Assembly (NCBI RefSeq): GCF_018595675.2 | Contig: NZ_CP092333.1 | Location: 3,434,001 to 3,498,000, forward strand | From: Flavihumibacter fluvii | Lineage (GTDB): Bacteria > Bacteroidota > Bacteroidia > Chitinophagales > Chitinophagaceae | Direction of reading: 5' to 3' | DNA length: 64,000 nucleotides | Shown here: positions 56,221-64,000 of the stretch, in pieces | Layout: every line of letters begins with the position of its first letter | How positions within the stretch are numbered: the stretch's first letter is position 1 | Translations under genes and position numbers: made by a program | The notes under the pieces: generated by a model | The model's database searches: none | Told to the model about the DNA's origin: nothing | Seen by the model: the letters and a program-made list of their open reading frames with translations, nothing else

Positions 56221-57693
56221 ATGCTTACGATGAAAAACCTGTTGATTGGTATTATAATTTTATGCAATGGATTCGCCGGAAATCAAGGGATTGCCCAATC
56301 TGCATCCGCAAAAGGCTACCAGCTAAGCATCACCATTAATGCCTATAAAGGTCAATTCCTTTACCTGGGCTACCATTATGGAAAAATCAAGGCGCTGGCC
56401 GATTCGGCAATGGTTAAACCAAATGGGACAGCAGTATTTACTGGCGCTAATTCCCTGCCGGGTGGTATTTATTTTGTCGTTTCCCCAAAAAAAGAAATCT
56501 TATATGAACTGCTTATCGACAAGGAACAACGGTTTTCCATGGCGGTGGATTCTGCCCAAATTGCGCAGGTAAAGTTCATAGGCTCAAAGGATAATATTGA
56601 TTTTCAGTCATATACAAGATTTGTCCACGCTAAGGGAACGGCCATCAATGAACAGCAGGCCCTGTTGGCCAAAGCACAAAACAAAAACGATTCGGCCCTT
56701 ATTACTGGTAAATCACGTAGCCTCAATACCGAGATCCTGAATTACCGCAGCGATTTCATGGGGAAAAATCCCAATAGCTTCCTTGCTACACTTTTTTCCG
56801 CCCTGCAGGAACCACAGATCCCTCCTGCAGCAAATCATCCTAAGGGTGTGTATGATTCAACCTTTGCATATAATTTTTTCAAATCACATTATTGGGATGG
56901 CATCAGCTTCAGTGATGCCCGGTTACTACGTACGCCTTTTTTTGAGGCCAGGCTGGAGCGATACTACCGCGACCTGGTGAGCCCGGAACCCGACTCCATC
57001 AAAAAGGAAATAGATTTTATGCTGGCCAGGGCCATGCCGGAAAAGGAAATGTATAAATACCTGCTGACCCATTTTGTGCAGCAATACATCAATCCACAGT
57101 ACATGGGCCAGGATGCCGTTTTTGTACACATTTTCGAGAAATATATCAATGGGAAAAATGGGGTTGACTGGTTTACCGAAAAATATAAAAAGTATATGAC
57201 CGACCGGGCCTATTCACTGATGGCCAACCTGATTGGTAATCCCGCATGGGATATGACCATGACCGATACATCAGGTAAAATCGCCCCGCTTTATGAGGTT
57301 GGGGCGCCCTTTACCGTAATCTGTTTCTGGGACCCTACCTGTAGTCATTGCAAGGAAATGGTGCCGCACCTGGATTCGATGTTCCAGCACAAATGGAAAG
57401 CCCAGGGCATCAAAATCTATGGCGTAATGACTGAAGGCGGGAAGGAAAACTGGCTGAAGTATATCAGGGAAAACAATCTGACCGGATGGATACACGTTTA
57501 CCAGACCGAAGAGCAGCGGGAAACTGAACGGAATTCAGGCAAACCCGGGTATCGCCAGTTGTATGATGTATACCAGACACCTGTGCTTTACCTGCTTGAT
57601 GAACAGAAAAGGATCATTGCAAAAAAACTGACCTACCAGCAAATGGATGACCTGATCACCATCAAAAAACAAAAAACTGCTGCTAACCGATAA
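56221..57693 (+). CDS. TlpA-like thioredoxin with DUF4369-type N-terminal domain
   Basis: A 490-residue exported protein. The signal peptide (to about residue 25) is followed by a DUF4369-like beta domain (YQLSITINAYKGQFLYLG), a DUF5106-like helical middle and a C-terminal thioredoxin fold. The active site is WDPTCSHCKEMVP (Cys 374 and 377). It probably reduces disulfides in periplasmic proteins. The frame continues upstream into antisense rlmD, so I took the ATG of MLTMKN; MKNLL three codons later is equally good. Only three bases separate its stop from the parvulin gene, so both act in periplasmic protein folding. Confidence 0.85.
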   Translation: MLTMKNLLIGIIILCNGFAGNQGIAQSASAKGYQLSITINAYKGQFLYLGYHYGKIKALADSAMVKPNGTAVFTGANSLPGGIYFVVSPKKEILYELLIDKEQRFSMAVDSAQIAQVKFIGSKDNIDFQSYTRFVHAKGTAINEQQALLAKAQNKNDSALITGKSRSLNTEILNYRSDFMGKNPNSFLATLFSALQEPQIPPAANHPKGVYDSTFAYNFFKSHYWDGISFSDARLLRTPFFEARLERYYRDLVSPEPDSIKKEIDFMLARAMPEKEMYKYLLTHFVQQYINPQYMGQDAVFVHIFEKYINGKNGVDWFTEKYKKYMTDRAYSLMANLIGNPAWDMTMTDTSGKIAPLYEVGAPFTVICFWDPTCSHCKEMVPHLDSMFQHKWKAQGIKIYGVMTEGGKENWLKYIRENNLTGWIHVYQTEEQRETERNSGKPGYRQLYDVYQTPVLYLLDEQKRIIAKKLTYQQMDDLITIKKQKTAANR

Positions 57694-57696
57694 AAT

Positions 57697-59625
57697 ATGA
57701 AGAAATCATTTTTGTTGTGGATGGCTTTTTATTTCCTGGCCCTGCCTCTGGTAAATGCACAAACACTTTTCACTTACGGCCCATACTCGGTCAGTAAACA
57801 GGAGTTTTTAGGGGCATTCAAAAAGAATAACACTTCACCCCCTTCTGATAAAGCCTATTCCGATTACCTCGAAATGTTTATCCGCTATAAACTGAAAGTA
57901 AAAGCTGCTTATGACATGCGGCTGGATACTTTACCGGCCCAAAAAGCGGAACTGCTGGACTTCAGGAAACAGGTGATCAATAATTTCCTGGCAGATGAAA
58001 AAACTTTACAGTTCCTGGTAAAGGAGGCGATGGTCAACAGTGAAAAGGACATCAGGATTTCGCATATCTATATTCCATTTGCCGGAATTGACAGTACAAG
58101 CGCCAAAAATAAAGCCAACAGGGCTTTGCAGGAGCTCAGGGATGGCAAATCATTTGAAAACGTTGCCATGCTGTATTCTTCAGACCCCACCGTATTAGCT
58201 AATAAAGGTGATATCGGCTGGATTAGCACTTTTGTACTGCCCTACCCACTTGAAAAACTGGCCTACGAAACACCTTTAAACACCAATAGCCGCAGCTATA
58301 AAAGCAGCCATGCCTACCATATATTCAGGCGAACCGGTGAACGACCTGGTTCCGGTATGTTACAGGCAGCACAGATTCTCATCCCGCTTCCCGAAAATGC
58401 GACTGTAAATGAAACAGCAATTGCTGTTAAACTTGCCGACTCCATATACAACGCATTACAAAATGGCGCCAACTTCGGTAGCCTTGCACTCAAATATAGC
58501 GGTGATAATGCCAGTTTTAATAACCAGGGTGTAATGCAGGCATTTTATCCCGGAACGTATGATAACAGTTTTGAAGAACCGGTTTTTGCCCTTCAAAAAG
58601 ATGATGATTTATCAAAACCCTTCCGGACAAAACAAGGCATTCACCTGGTTAAGAGAATTGGCGTTTTCAGGTACGCCACAGATACCTCTAATGCCGATGC
58701 CTTAGCTGCGATGAGAACCCGGATAATGAGTGATCCCCGCCACAAAATAGCACTTGATGCCGTCGCATCTAAAGCGGCCAAACAGCTGGGTGTTAAATTA
58801 TCGGTACTGCCGGCCAATGCCATTGATGCTTATACAAAATCATTCTTCCAGGGTAATACAGGTGGGAAAACCCTTATGAGCCAGGGTACTGTACTGGCAA
58901 CAATTAATAAAAAGGGGGTGACCCTGAAAGATTATAGCAATTACCTGTCGGTGAATGCCGGCAACATCAGCAATGCACAACCGGCACTTTCTGAAGCACA
59001 GGTATTTGCCCAGTTCATAAAAGACCAGGTAATGGAAGAATACCAGAAGAACCTGGAAAAATACAATCCGGATTTCGCCAGTCAACTGAAAGAATTCCGT
59101 GATGGCAATCTGGTTTTCGAAGCGATGCAGGCGAACATCTGGGACAAAGCCGTGAATGACGAAGCCGGTTTGAAAAGATATTATGAACAGCACCGCGATA
59201 AATATACCTGGAAAGAAAGCGCGGCCGCTGTCCTTTTTAACAGCGTTGATTCAGCTGTTGCTCAGAATTTTTACAACACTTTGAAAGGGAATCCATCATC
59301 CTGGAAAAGCCTGGCCGATAAAACAAATGGCCTTGTACAGGCTGACAGCGGGCGTTTTGAAATTGATCAATTGCCGGCTTATGGCAACATTAAACTGCAA
59401 GCTGGAAGCATTACGCCACCTGTTTTCCGGCCCGATGATCTTACGACCAGCTTCATGTATGTACTCCATATTTTACCTGCAAACCTCCCCCGCAACTTTG
59501 AAGAAGCTAAGGGATTCGTACTAAACGATTACCAATCTGTACTGGAAGAAGCATGGATCAGCGCCTTAAAAAAGAAATACCCGGTTAAGATCAATACCGT
59601 GGTTTTAAAAACCCTTAACAGGTAG
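57697..59625 (+). CDS. Periplasmic peptidyl-prolyl cis-trans isomerase (parvulin/SurA-like)
   Basis: A 642-residue exported protein (signal ending VNAQ). It has two parvulin-type rotamase domains: one at about 125-215 (ISHIYIPFAG, SDPTVLANKGDIGWIS) and one at about 220-325 (AAQILIPLPENA, FRTKQGIHLVKRIG). A chaperone-like C-terminal half follows. It probably assists folding of outer-membrane proteins, such as the many TonB receptors of the organism. It is co-transcribed with the thioredoxin gene. Confidence 0.88.
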   Translation: MKKSFLLWMAFYFLALPLVNAQTLFTYGPYSVSKQEFLGAFKKNNTSPPSDKAYSDYLEMFIRYKLKVKAAYDMRLDTLPAQKAELLDFRKQVINNFLADEKTLQFLVKEAMVNSEKDIRISHIYIPFAGIDSTSAKNKANRALQELRDGKSFENVAMLYSSDPTVLANKGDIGWISTFVLPYPLEKLAYETPLNTNSRSYKSSHAYHIFRRTGERPGSGMLQAAQILIPLPENATVNETAIAVKLADSIYNALQNGANFGSLALKYSGDNASFNNQGVMQAFYPGTYDNSFEEPVFALQKDDDLSKPFRTKQGIHLVKRIGVFRYATDTSNADALAAMRTRIMSDPRHKIALDAVASKAAKQLGVKLSVLPANAIDAYTKSFFQGNTGGKTLMSQGTVLATINKKGVTLKDYSNYLSVNAGNISNAQPALSEAQVFAQFIKDQVMEEYQKNLEKYNPDFASQLKEFRDGNLVFEAMQANIWDKAVNDEAGLKRYYEQHRDKYTWKESAAAVLFNSVDSAVAQNFYNTLKGNPSSWKSLADKTNGLVQADSGRFEIDQLPAYGNIKLQAGSITPPVFRPDDLTTSFMYVLHILPANLPRNFEEAKGFVLNDYQSVLEEAWISALKKKYPVKINTVVLKTLNR

Positions 59626-59687
59626 TGGCATGATTTCTGCGTATAGGCGTAAACGTTAACCCATCCCTTTTATTTGAAAAAGACTAT

Positions 59688-60380
59688 ATGAACAAAACGA
59701 TCACGATTTTAATGGCATTCGCATTTTTTACAGTAAATGCCCTGGCACAGGATAACAAAATTTACCTGAAAGCCGGGCTAAACCTGGCTAATGTTTCCAC
59801 ATCGGACGACGGCAGTTATGATAATGCAAATGGACTGGCTAGTTTCCATGCAGGTTTTATGGCAGACTTACCTCTGGGAAAAGTATTATCTGTTCAGCCC
59901 GGTTTATTGTTTACAGGTAAAGGTTCAAAACTGGAAACAGGCAGTTCAACAGATGCCATTTATTACAAGAATTCAGTAAACCCCTATTATATTGAATTAC
60001 CAGTTAACCTGATTGCCAATATTCCCCTTGTGGACGGTGAGTCGAAATTTTTTATTGGTGCCGGAGCTTATGCGGCAGCAGGCATTGCCGGAAAATATAA
60101 ATCCACCTTTAAAACACCTGCTGGCACCATTGAATCAGACGGTAAAATTGAATTCACCAATGATGATCCAACTACCTCAGAAGAAGAGGGGGCCGGATTG
60201 GGCCTCATGAAAAGGTTTGATTATGGCATCAATGGCACTGCTGGCTTTGCTTTCAAAAACATGCTTGTTTCTGTAAACTATGGTCATGGCCTGGCCAAGT
60301 TGAATTCAGGAACCAGCAATACATCGAACGACAACAATAAGAACAGGGTCTGGAGTATCTCCTTTGGTGTTAGTTTATAA
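59688..60380 (+). CDS. Outer-membrane beta-barrel (porin-family) protein
   Basis: A 230-residue protein with signal peptide (FFTVNALAQ) and an alternating hydrophobic pattern typical of an eight-stranded barrel of the OMP_b-brl_2 type: KIYLKAGLNLANVS, ASFHAGFMADLPLG and a final WSISFGVSL. Such proteins are common in Bacteroidota, with structural or unknown function. It may be transcribed alone; 62 bases separate it from the parvulin gene. Confidence 0.85.
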   Translation: MNKTITILMAFAFFTVNALAQDNKIYLKAGLNLANVSTSDDGSYDNANGLASFHAGFMADLPLGKVLSVQPGLLFTGKGSKLETGSSTDAIYYKNSVNPYYIELPVNLIANIPLVDGESKFFIGAGAYAAAGIAGKYKSTFKTPAGTIESDGKIEFTNDDPTTSEEEGAGLGLMKRFDYGINGTAGFAFKNMLVSVNYGHGLAKLNSGTSNTSNDNNKNRVWSISFGVSL

Positions 60381-60383
60381 GCG

Positions 60384-61337
60384 CTAAACCAGTCCTTTTA
60401 CCACATTCCAGATCACTTTAGGTTTTCCCAATGTATAATAATGCAGTACAGGCACGTGGGCTGATTTCAGCTCACGGCTTTGCTGTAATAACCATTCGGT
60501 ACCCACCAATTCCACATCTGCATCAGTTTTGCATTTGGTGATTTCAACCGACAATTCAGTAGGAAGGTCAACATGGAATATCCTTGGGAGGATGCTCATT
60601 TGCTTTTTATTCGTGATGGGTTTTAATCCGGGTATGATAGGAACCGTTATGCCCGCAGCACGGCAAATGTTTACAAACTCAAAATACTTCTGGTTATTGA
60701 AGAACATTTGGGTAACAATATATTCGGCCCCCGCATCAACTTTTGCTTTCAGGTAGGCCACATCTGTTGCTATATTGGGTGCTTCAAAATGTTTTTCCGG
60801 ATACCCGGCTACGCCAATACAAAACTGGGCATTACCCGGATTTTTCACTTCTTCTTCGAGATAAAGCCCGTTATTCAGGTCCATTACCTGCTTCAGCAGG
60901 TCTATTGCATACCGGTTACCCCCGGGTTCGGGCTCAAAGAAGGTTTCATTTTTGGCAGCATCCCCCCGCAAAACGAGTACATTATCAATACCCAGGAAGG
61001 CCAGGTCGATCAGGGCGTTTTCGGTTTCTTCACGGGTAAACCCGCCACAGATCAGGTGGGGAACCGGGTCTACTTTGTAATGCTGCATGATGGCCGCACA
61101 AATTCCCACCGTGCCAGGCCGTTTACGAACTTCAATTTTTGCAAAACTTCCATCCGCCTGCTTTTTGAACATAGTTTCGCTGCGATGGTAGGTCACGTTA
61201 ATAAATGATGGCTTGAATTCCATCAATGGATCAAGGTGATTATAAATAGCGTTAATGCCTTTCCCTTTCAAGGGGGGCAGAATTTCAAAAGAGATCAGGG
61301 TATCCTTCGCCTCATTAATGTGATCAATTACCTTCAT
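60384..61337 (-). CDS. metF: 5,10-methylenetetrahydrofolate reductase
   Basis: A 317-residue FAD-dependent TIM-barrel enzyme. It reduces methylenetetrahydrofolate to methyltetrahydrofolate for methionine synthesis. Visible motifs are SFEILPPLKGKGINA with the catalytic Glu, NVTYHRSE, HLICGGFTREE, LVLRGD and the FAD/NADH segment YIVTQMFFNNQKYFEF. Length is normal. It is convergent with the porin gene (three bases between stops) and divergent from lptB. Confidence 0.95.
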   Translation of the reverse strand: MKVIDHINEAKDTLISFEILPPLKGKGINAIYNHLDPLMEFKPSFINVTYHRSETMFKKQADGSFAKIEVRKRPGTVGICAAIMQHYKVDPVPHLICGGFTREETENALIDLAFLGIDNVLVLRGDAAKNETFFEPEPGGNRYAIDLLKQVMDLNNGLYLEEEVKNPGNAQFCIGVAGYPEKHFEAPNIATDVAYLKAKVDAGAEYIVTQMFFNNQKYFEFVNICRAAGITVPIIPGLKPITNKKQMSILPRIFHVDLPTELSVEITKCKTDADVELVGTEWLLQQSRELKSAHVPVLHYYTLGKPKVIWNVVKGLV

Positions 61338-61398
61338 TTTTCGATTGCTGGTGAATAAACTATCTACAAACTTAGGACGCTGTTATGAATTAACAAGG

Positions 61399-61406
61399 TA
61401 TTTTTG
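61399..61406 (+). promoter_or_regulatory. Candidate lptB promoter -7 box within an inverted repeat
   Basis: TATTTTTG matches the Bacteroidota -7 consensus TAnnTTTG exactly, although no good TTG is found at the -33 position. It is overlapped by the inverted repeat TTAACAA-N7-TTGTTAA (61390-61410). The lptB start would follow within about 15 bases of transcription start. Confidence 0.3.
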
Positions 61407-61422
61407 TTAAAAGCCCACCACA

Positions 61423-62208
61423 TTGAACTTAGTGATTCAAACCAATGAGCTCGTCAAGAGTTACCGTAACCGTACCGTTGTCAACCATGTGTCTGTAAAC
61501 GTTCAGCAAGGGGAGATTGTTGGGTTATTGGGTCCAAATGGCGCCGGAAAGACCACTACATTTTATATGGTGGTAGGTTTAATCAAGCCCGATGAAGGCA
61601 ATGTATTCCTGAATGACCAGGATATTACAGAGCTGCCCATGTATAAAAGGGCCCAGCTGGGCATAGGTTACCTTCCACAGGAAGCTTCAGTGTTCCGAAG
61701 CCTTACGGTAGAAGATAATATCCGGTCGGTTCTGGAAATGACCACGCTTACCAGGCAACAGCAAAAACAGAAACTTGAAGAATTGCTGGATGAATTCCGC
61801 TTACACCATGTGCGGAAAAACAATGGTGACAGCCTCAGCGGCGGTGAGAGAAGACGGACAGAAATAGCCAGGGCACTGGCAGTTGACCCCAAATTTATCC
61901 TGCTGGACGAGCCATTTGCGGGCGTTGATCCTATTGCCGTTGAAGATATCCAAACCGTGGTAGCCCGCCTGAAATATAAAAACATCGGTATCCTTATTAC
62001 CGACCATAACGTGAATGAGACCCTTTCCATCTGCGATCGCGCCTATCTGTTAATTGAAGGAAAGATCTTCAAACATGGTACCGCTGAAGAGCTTTCAGAT
62101 GATGAGCAGGTACGCAGACTTTACCTGGGCCGCAATTTTGAACTAAAGCGAAAAGATTACCTGTATGATGAAGTAATGAAGGGCATGGGTGATTTCCCTA
62201 AGTTGTAA
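61423..62208 (+). CDS. lptB: Lipopolysaccharide export ABC transporter ATP-binding protein
   Basis: A 261-residue ABC ATPase. Walker A is GPNGAGKTT, the signature is [15 protein letters not shown], Walker B is [13 protein letters not shown] and the switch His is in ITDHNVNET. The sequence pattern [17 protein letters not shown] is typical of LptB. It powers extraction of LPS from the inner membrane with LptFG. No in-frame ATG exists near the N-terminus, so the start is TTG (used here) or a GTG three codons later. Confidence 0.95.
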   Translation: MNLVIQTNELVKSYRNRTVVNHVSVNVQQGEIVGLLGPNGAGKTTTFYMVVGLIKPDEGNVFLNDQDITELPMYKRAQLGIGYLPQEASVFRSLTVEDNIRSVLEMTTLTRQQQKQKLEELLDEFRLHHVRKNNGDSLSGGERRRTEIARALAVDPKFILLDEPFAGVDPIAVEDIQTVVARLKYKNIGILITDHNVNETLSICDRAYLLIEGKIFKHGTAEELSDDEQVRRLYLGRNFELKRKDYLYDEVMKGMGDFPKL

Positions 62209-62237
62209 CGGTATTTTCAGTATTTTGCCGGTGCTGT

Positions 62238-63740
62238 ATGAAATTATTCTCGCCAGCCATATCAAGATTGGCCCGGCTAAGGCTCTGGCAAATCGAAGAG
62301 TGGGTCAACAATCCGGTTGCCGCCCAGCGCGAAGTGCTGCAGGAATTGGTCACTTCTGCCCAATACACTGTATTTGGCAGGCAGTTCGGTTTTAATAAGC
62401 TTTTCAACGTTCGCACCTTCAAACAAACAGTTCCCGTTCACGAATATGATGACCTTAAGCCCTACATTGAAAGAATGATGCAGGGCGAAGACAATGTATT
62501 ATGGAACACCCCGGTTCGGTGGTTCGCTAAAAGCAGCGGAACCACTAGCGAGCGTAGTAAGTTCATTCCCGTTAGTGAAGAAAGTCTCGAAGAAAACCAT
62601 TACCAGGGCGCAAAAGATGTGTTAACCCTGTATTACCGGCATAATCCTGATTCGGGACTTCTTACCGGTAAGGGACTGGTCATCGGAGGCAGCCACCAGA
62701 TCAGTCAGGCTTCTGAAGAAATAAGTTATGGTGACCTCAGCGCCGTATTATTGCAAAACTCTCCTTTCTGGGGCCATTGGATCAGGACACCGGAATTGTC
62801 CATTGCCCTGATGGATGAATGGGATAATAAAATTGAACAACTGGCCCTGTCTACCATTCCTGAAAATGTAACGTCCATTTCCGGGGTTCCTACCTGGAAC
62901 CTGGTATTAATGAAACATATATTAGCCCTCACCGGCAAGTCAACCATCTCAGAAATCTGGCCGGAACTTGAACTCTATATTCATGGCGGTGTTTCATTTG
63001 TTCCTTACCGTGAACAATTCCGCAAACTGATCGGTAAGAATATCAATTACCTGGAAATGTATAATGCCAGCGAAGGTTTTTTTGCTGCCCAGGATAGTCC
63101 GGATGAAGACGGTATGTTACTATTTACCCGGCACGGCATCTTTTTTGAATTTATGCCGCTGGAAGAATACGGTAAAAAATTCCCCCATACAATTGGTTTA
63201 AACAGGGTGGAAATTGGCAAAAATTATGCGCCTGTCATCAGCACGAATGGTGGATTATGGCGTTATATAATTGGGGATACCATACAGTTTACTTCTTTAA
63301 AACCTTACCGTATAAAAGTAAGTGGCCGGTTGAAACATTATATTAATGCCTTCGGCGAAGAAGTGATCGTTGATAATTCAGACAAGGCAATTGCAGTTGC
63401 CTGTGACAAAACGGGCGCTACCGTAAATGATTATACTGCCGCACCGATATACTTTAGTGATAATGGAAATGGGGCGCATGAATGGCTGATCGAATTCGAA
63501 AAGACACCCGACGATATTGCCTTATTTGCATATGAACTTGATTCAGCTCTGAAGAATTTCAATAGCGACTATGAAGCCAAAAGACACAAAGATATTGCAC
63601 TTCGAATGCCTATTGTGCATGCCGCAAGAAAAGGCCAGTTCAATGAATGGCTGAGCCGCAACGGTAAACTGGGCGGGCAACACAAAGTACCCAGGCTAAG
63701 CAATGACCGCAAACTCCTTGAAGAAATCCTTGCCATTTAG
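62238..63740 (+). CDS. GH3 auxin-responsive promoter family protein (acyl-adenylate/amide synthetase type)
   Basis: A 500-residue GH3-family protein of the ANL superfamily; GH3 here is the plant auxin-conjugation family, not glycoside hydrolase 3. Motifs are the ATP loop KSSGTTSERSKFIPV, GGVSFVPYREQF, LEMYNASEGFFAAQD and WRYIIGDTIQFTS, and an ending typical of the family. Plant members join amino acids to jasmonate or auxin; the bacterial substrate is unknown. It is 29 bp after lptB and probably co-transcribed. Confidence 0.9.
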   Translation: MKLFSPAISRLARLRLWQIEEWVNNPVAAQREVLQELVTSAQYTVFGRQFGFNKLFNVRTFKQTVPVHEYDDLKPYIERMMQGEDNVLWNTPVRWFAKSSGTTSERSKFIPVSEESLEENHYQGAKDVLTLYYRHNPDSGLLTGKGLVIGGSHQISQASEEISYGDLSAVLLQNSPFWGHWIRTPELSIALMDEWDNKIEQLALSTIPENVTSISGVPTWNLVLMKHILALTGKSTISEIWPELELYIHGGVSFVPYREQFRKLIGKNINYLEMYNASEGFFAAQDSPDEDGMLLFTRHGIFFEFMPLEEYGKKFPHTIGLNRVEIGKNYAPVISTNGGLWRYIIGDTIQFTSLKPYRIKVSGRLKHYINAFGEEVIVDNSDKAIAVACDKTGATVNDYTAAPIYFSDNGNGAHEWLIEFEKTPDDIALFAYELDSALKNFNSDYEAKRHKDIALRMPIVHAARKGQFNEWLSRNGKLGGQHKVPRLSNDRKLLEEILAI

Positions 63741-63754
63741 ACAATAGAACAATA

Positions 63755-64000
63755 TTAGTTCTTGCTGGCGATGCCCATTAACAGGTACGCCTTTTTCATA
63801 AAGTAATATGGAATAGTAAAATAATTGGTGGTGGTTATTTTATCCGCGCCAAAATCCAGTTTAAACCTTAGCAGGTTCTCAATAACTTTATCACTATTGA
63901 TTTCCTGGTAACCACCAAAATCGAAAGAGTCTATACCCTGTTCCTTAAATGCCAGCATTTCCCAATAATACAGGTATTTATTTACCCTGCCGATATGATT
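63755..64000 (-). CDS. Partial protein, possible GNAT/FemAB-like acyltransferase (5' end beyond window)
   Basis: An open frame runs from a stop at 63755 to the right window edge without interruption (81 codons). An internal ATG at 63958 is probably not the start because the upstream codons stay open. The segment YWEMLAFKEQGIDSFDFGG resembles the C-terminal acceptor part of GNAT or FemAB-type transferases, but too little is present to be sure. It is convergent with the GH3 gene, 14 bases apart. Confidence 0.5.
   Translation of the reverse strand, partial: NHIGRVNKYLYYWEMLAFKEQGIDSFDFGGYQEINSDKVIENLLRFKLDFGADKITTTNYFTIPYYFMKKAYLLMGIASKN

Noticed and set aside
63738-63770. Small inverted repeat after the GH3 gene
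   Set aside because: Only a 5-bp stem in AT-rich DNA with no clear U-tract.

Overview
The window looks like the chromosome of a Bacteroidota bacterium, most likely of the class Chitinophagia (Chitinophagaceae-like). The grounds are a SusC/SusD pair, several TonB- and Sus-type outer-membrane proteins, Bacteroidota-style lipoproteins, TlpA/DUF4369-type thioredoxins, a Bacteroidota-type rhamnose pathway (fused RhaEW, RhaI, RhaM, RhaT), very short intergenic gaps, few Shine-Dalgarno sequences, and promoter-like elements of the TTG-N19-TAnnTTTG type. The family assignment is inference from gene content only.

Left arm (1-15.4 kb, all minus strand): a long co-directional run. Read 5' to 3' it encodes a lipoprotein with planctomycete-type cytochrome c, DUF1549, LamG and DUF1553 domains, a Tat-exported DUF1501 protein, a Tat-exported NHL/beta-propeller protein, a DUF2231 membrane cytochrome with leucine-rich repeats, then RhaT, RhaEW, RhaM, RhaI, RhaB, LutA and LutB (LutB runs off the left edge). 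The metabolic half takes L-rhamnose in, converts it to dihydroxyacetone phosphate and L-lactate, and oxidises lactate to pyruvate.

Centre-left (15.5-25.4 kb): a fucose-oriented glycosidase block. It holds two GH29 alpha-L-fucosidases, a GH95 enzyme, a three-part protein (GH141-like beta-helix, PDZ, alpha/beta-hydrolase) and a DUF1080 (3-keto-disaccharide hydrolase family) protein. A strong bidirectional terminator closes this block against the next one.

Centre-right (25.4-50.1 kb): an operon-like minus-strand run from a SusC/SusD pair through two tandem FG-GAP/ASPIC lipoproteins, a GH106 alpha-L-rhamnosidase, an esterase-SGNH fusion, a ThuA/sugar-dehydrogenase/PKD/cytochrome c fusion, a SusD-less TonB receptor and an exported sugar isomerase/epimerase-like lipoprotein. 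A GntR-type regulator with a sugar-binding-type C-terminal domain is divergent from susC, and a perfect 20-bp palindrome lies just upstream of it. The whole reads as a polysaccharide or glycoside utilisation locus for L-rhamnose- and L-fucose-containing material, with an unusual oxidative (cytochrome, keto-sugar) side in addition to the hydrolytic one.

Right arm (50.1-64 kb): housekeeping genes. They are a Dabb protein, cysS, an EEP-family hydrolase, two tandem rhomboids (one lacking the usual catalytic serine), rlmD, a TlpA-like thioredoxin, a parvulin isomerase, an outer-membrane barrel protein, metF, lptB, a GH3-family (auxin-conjugation type) enzyme and a partial gene at the right edge. 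I saw no tRNA, rRNA, CRISPR array, insertion sequence or prophage.
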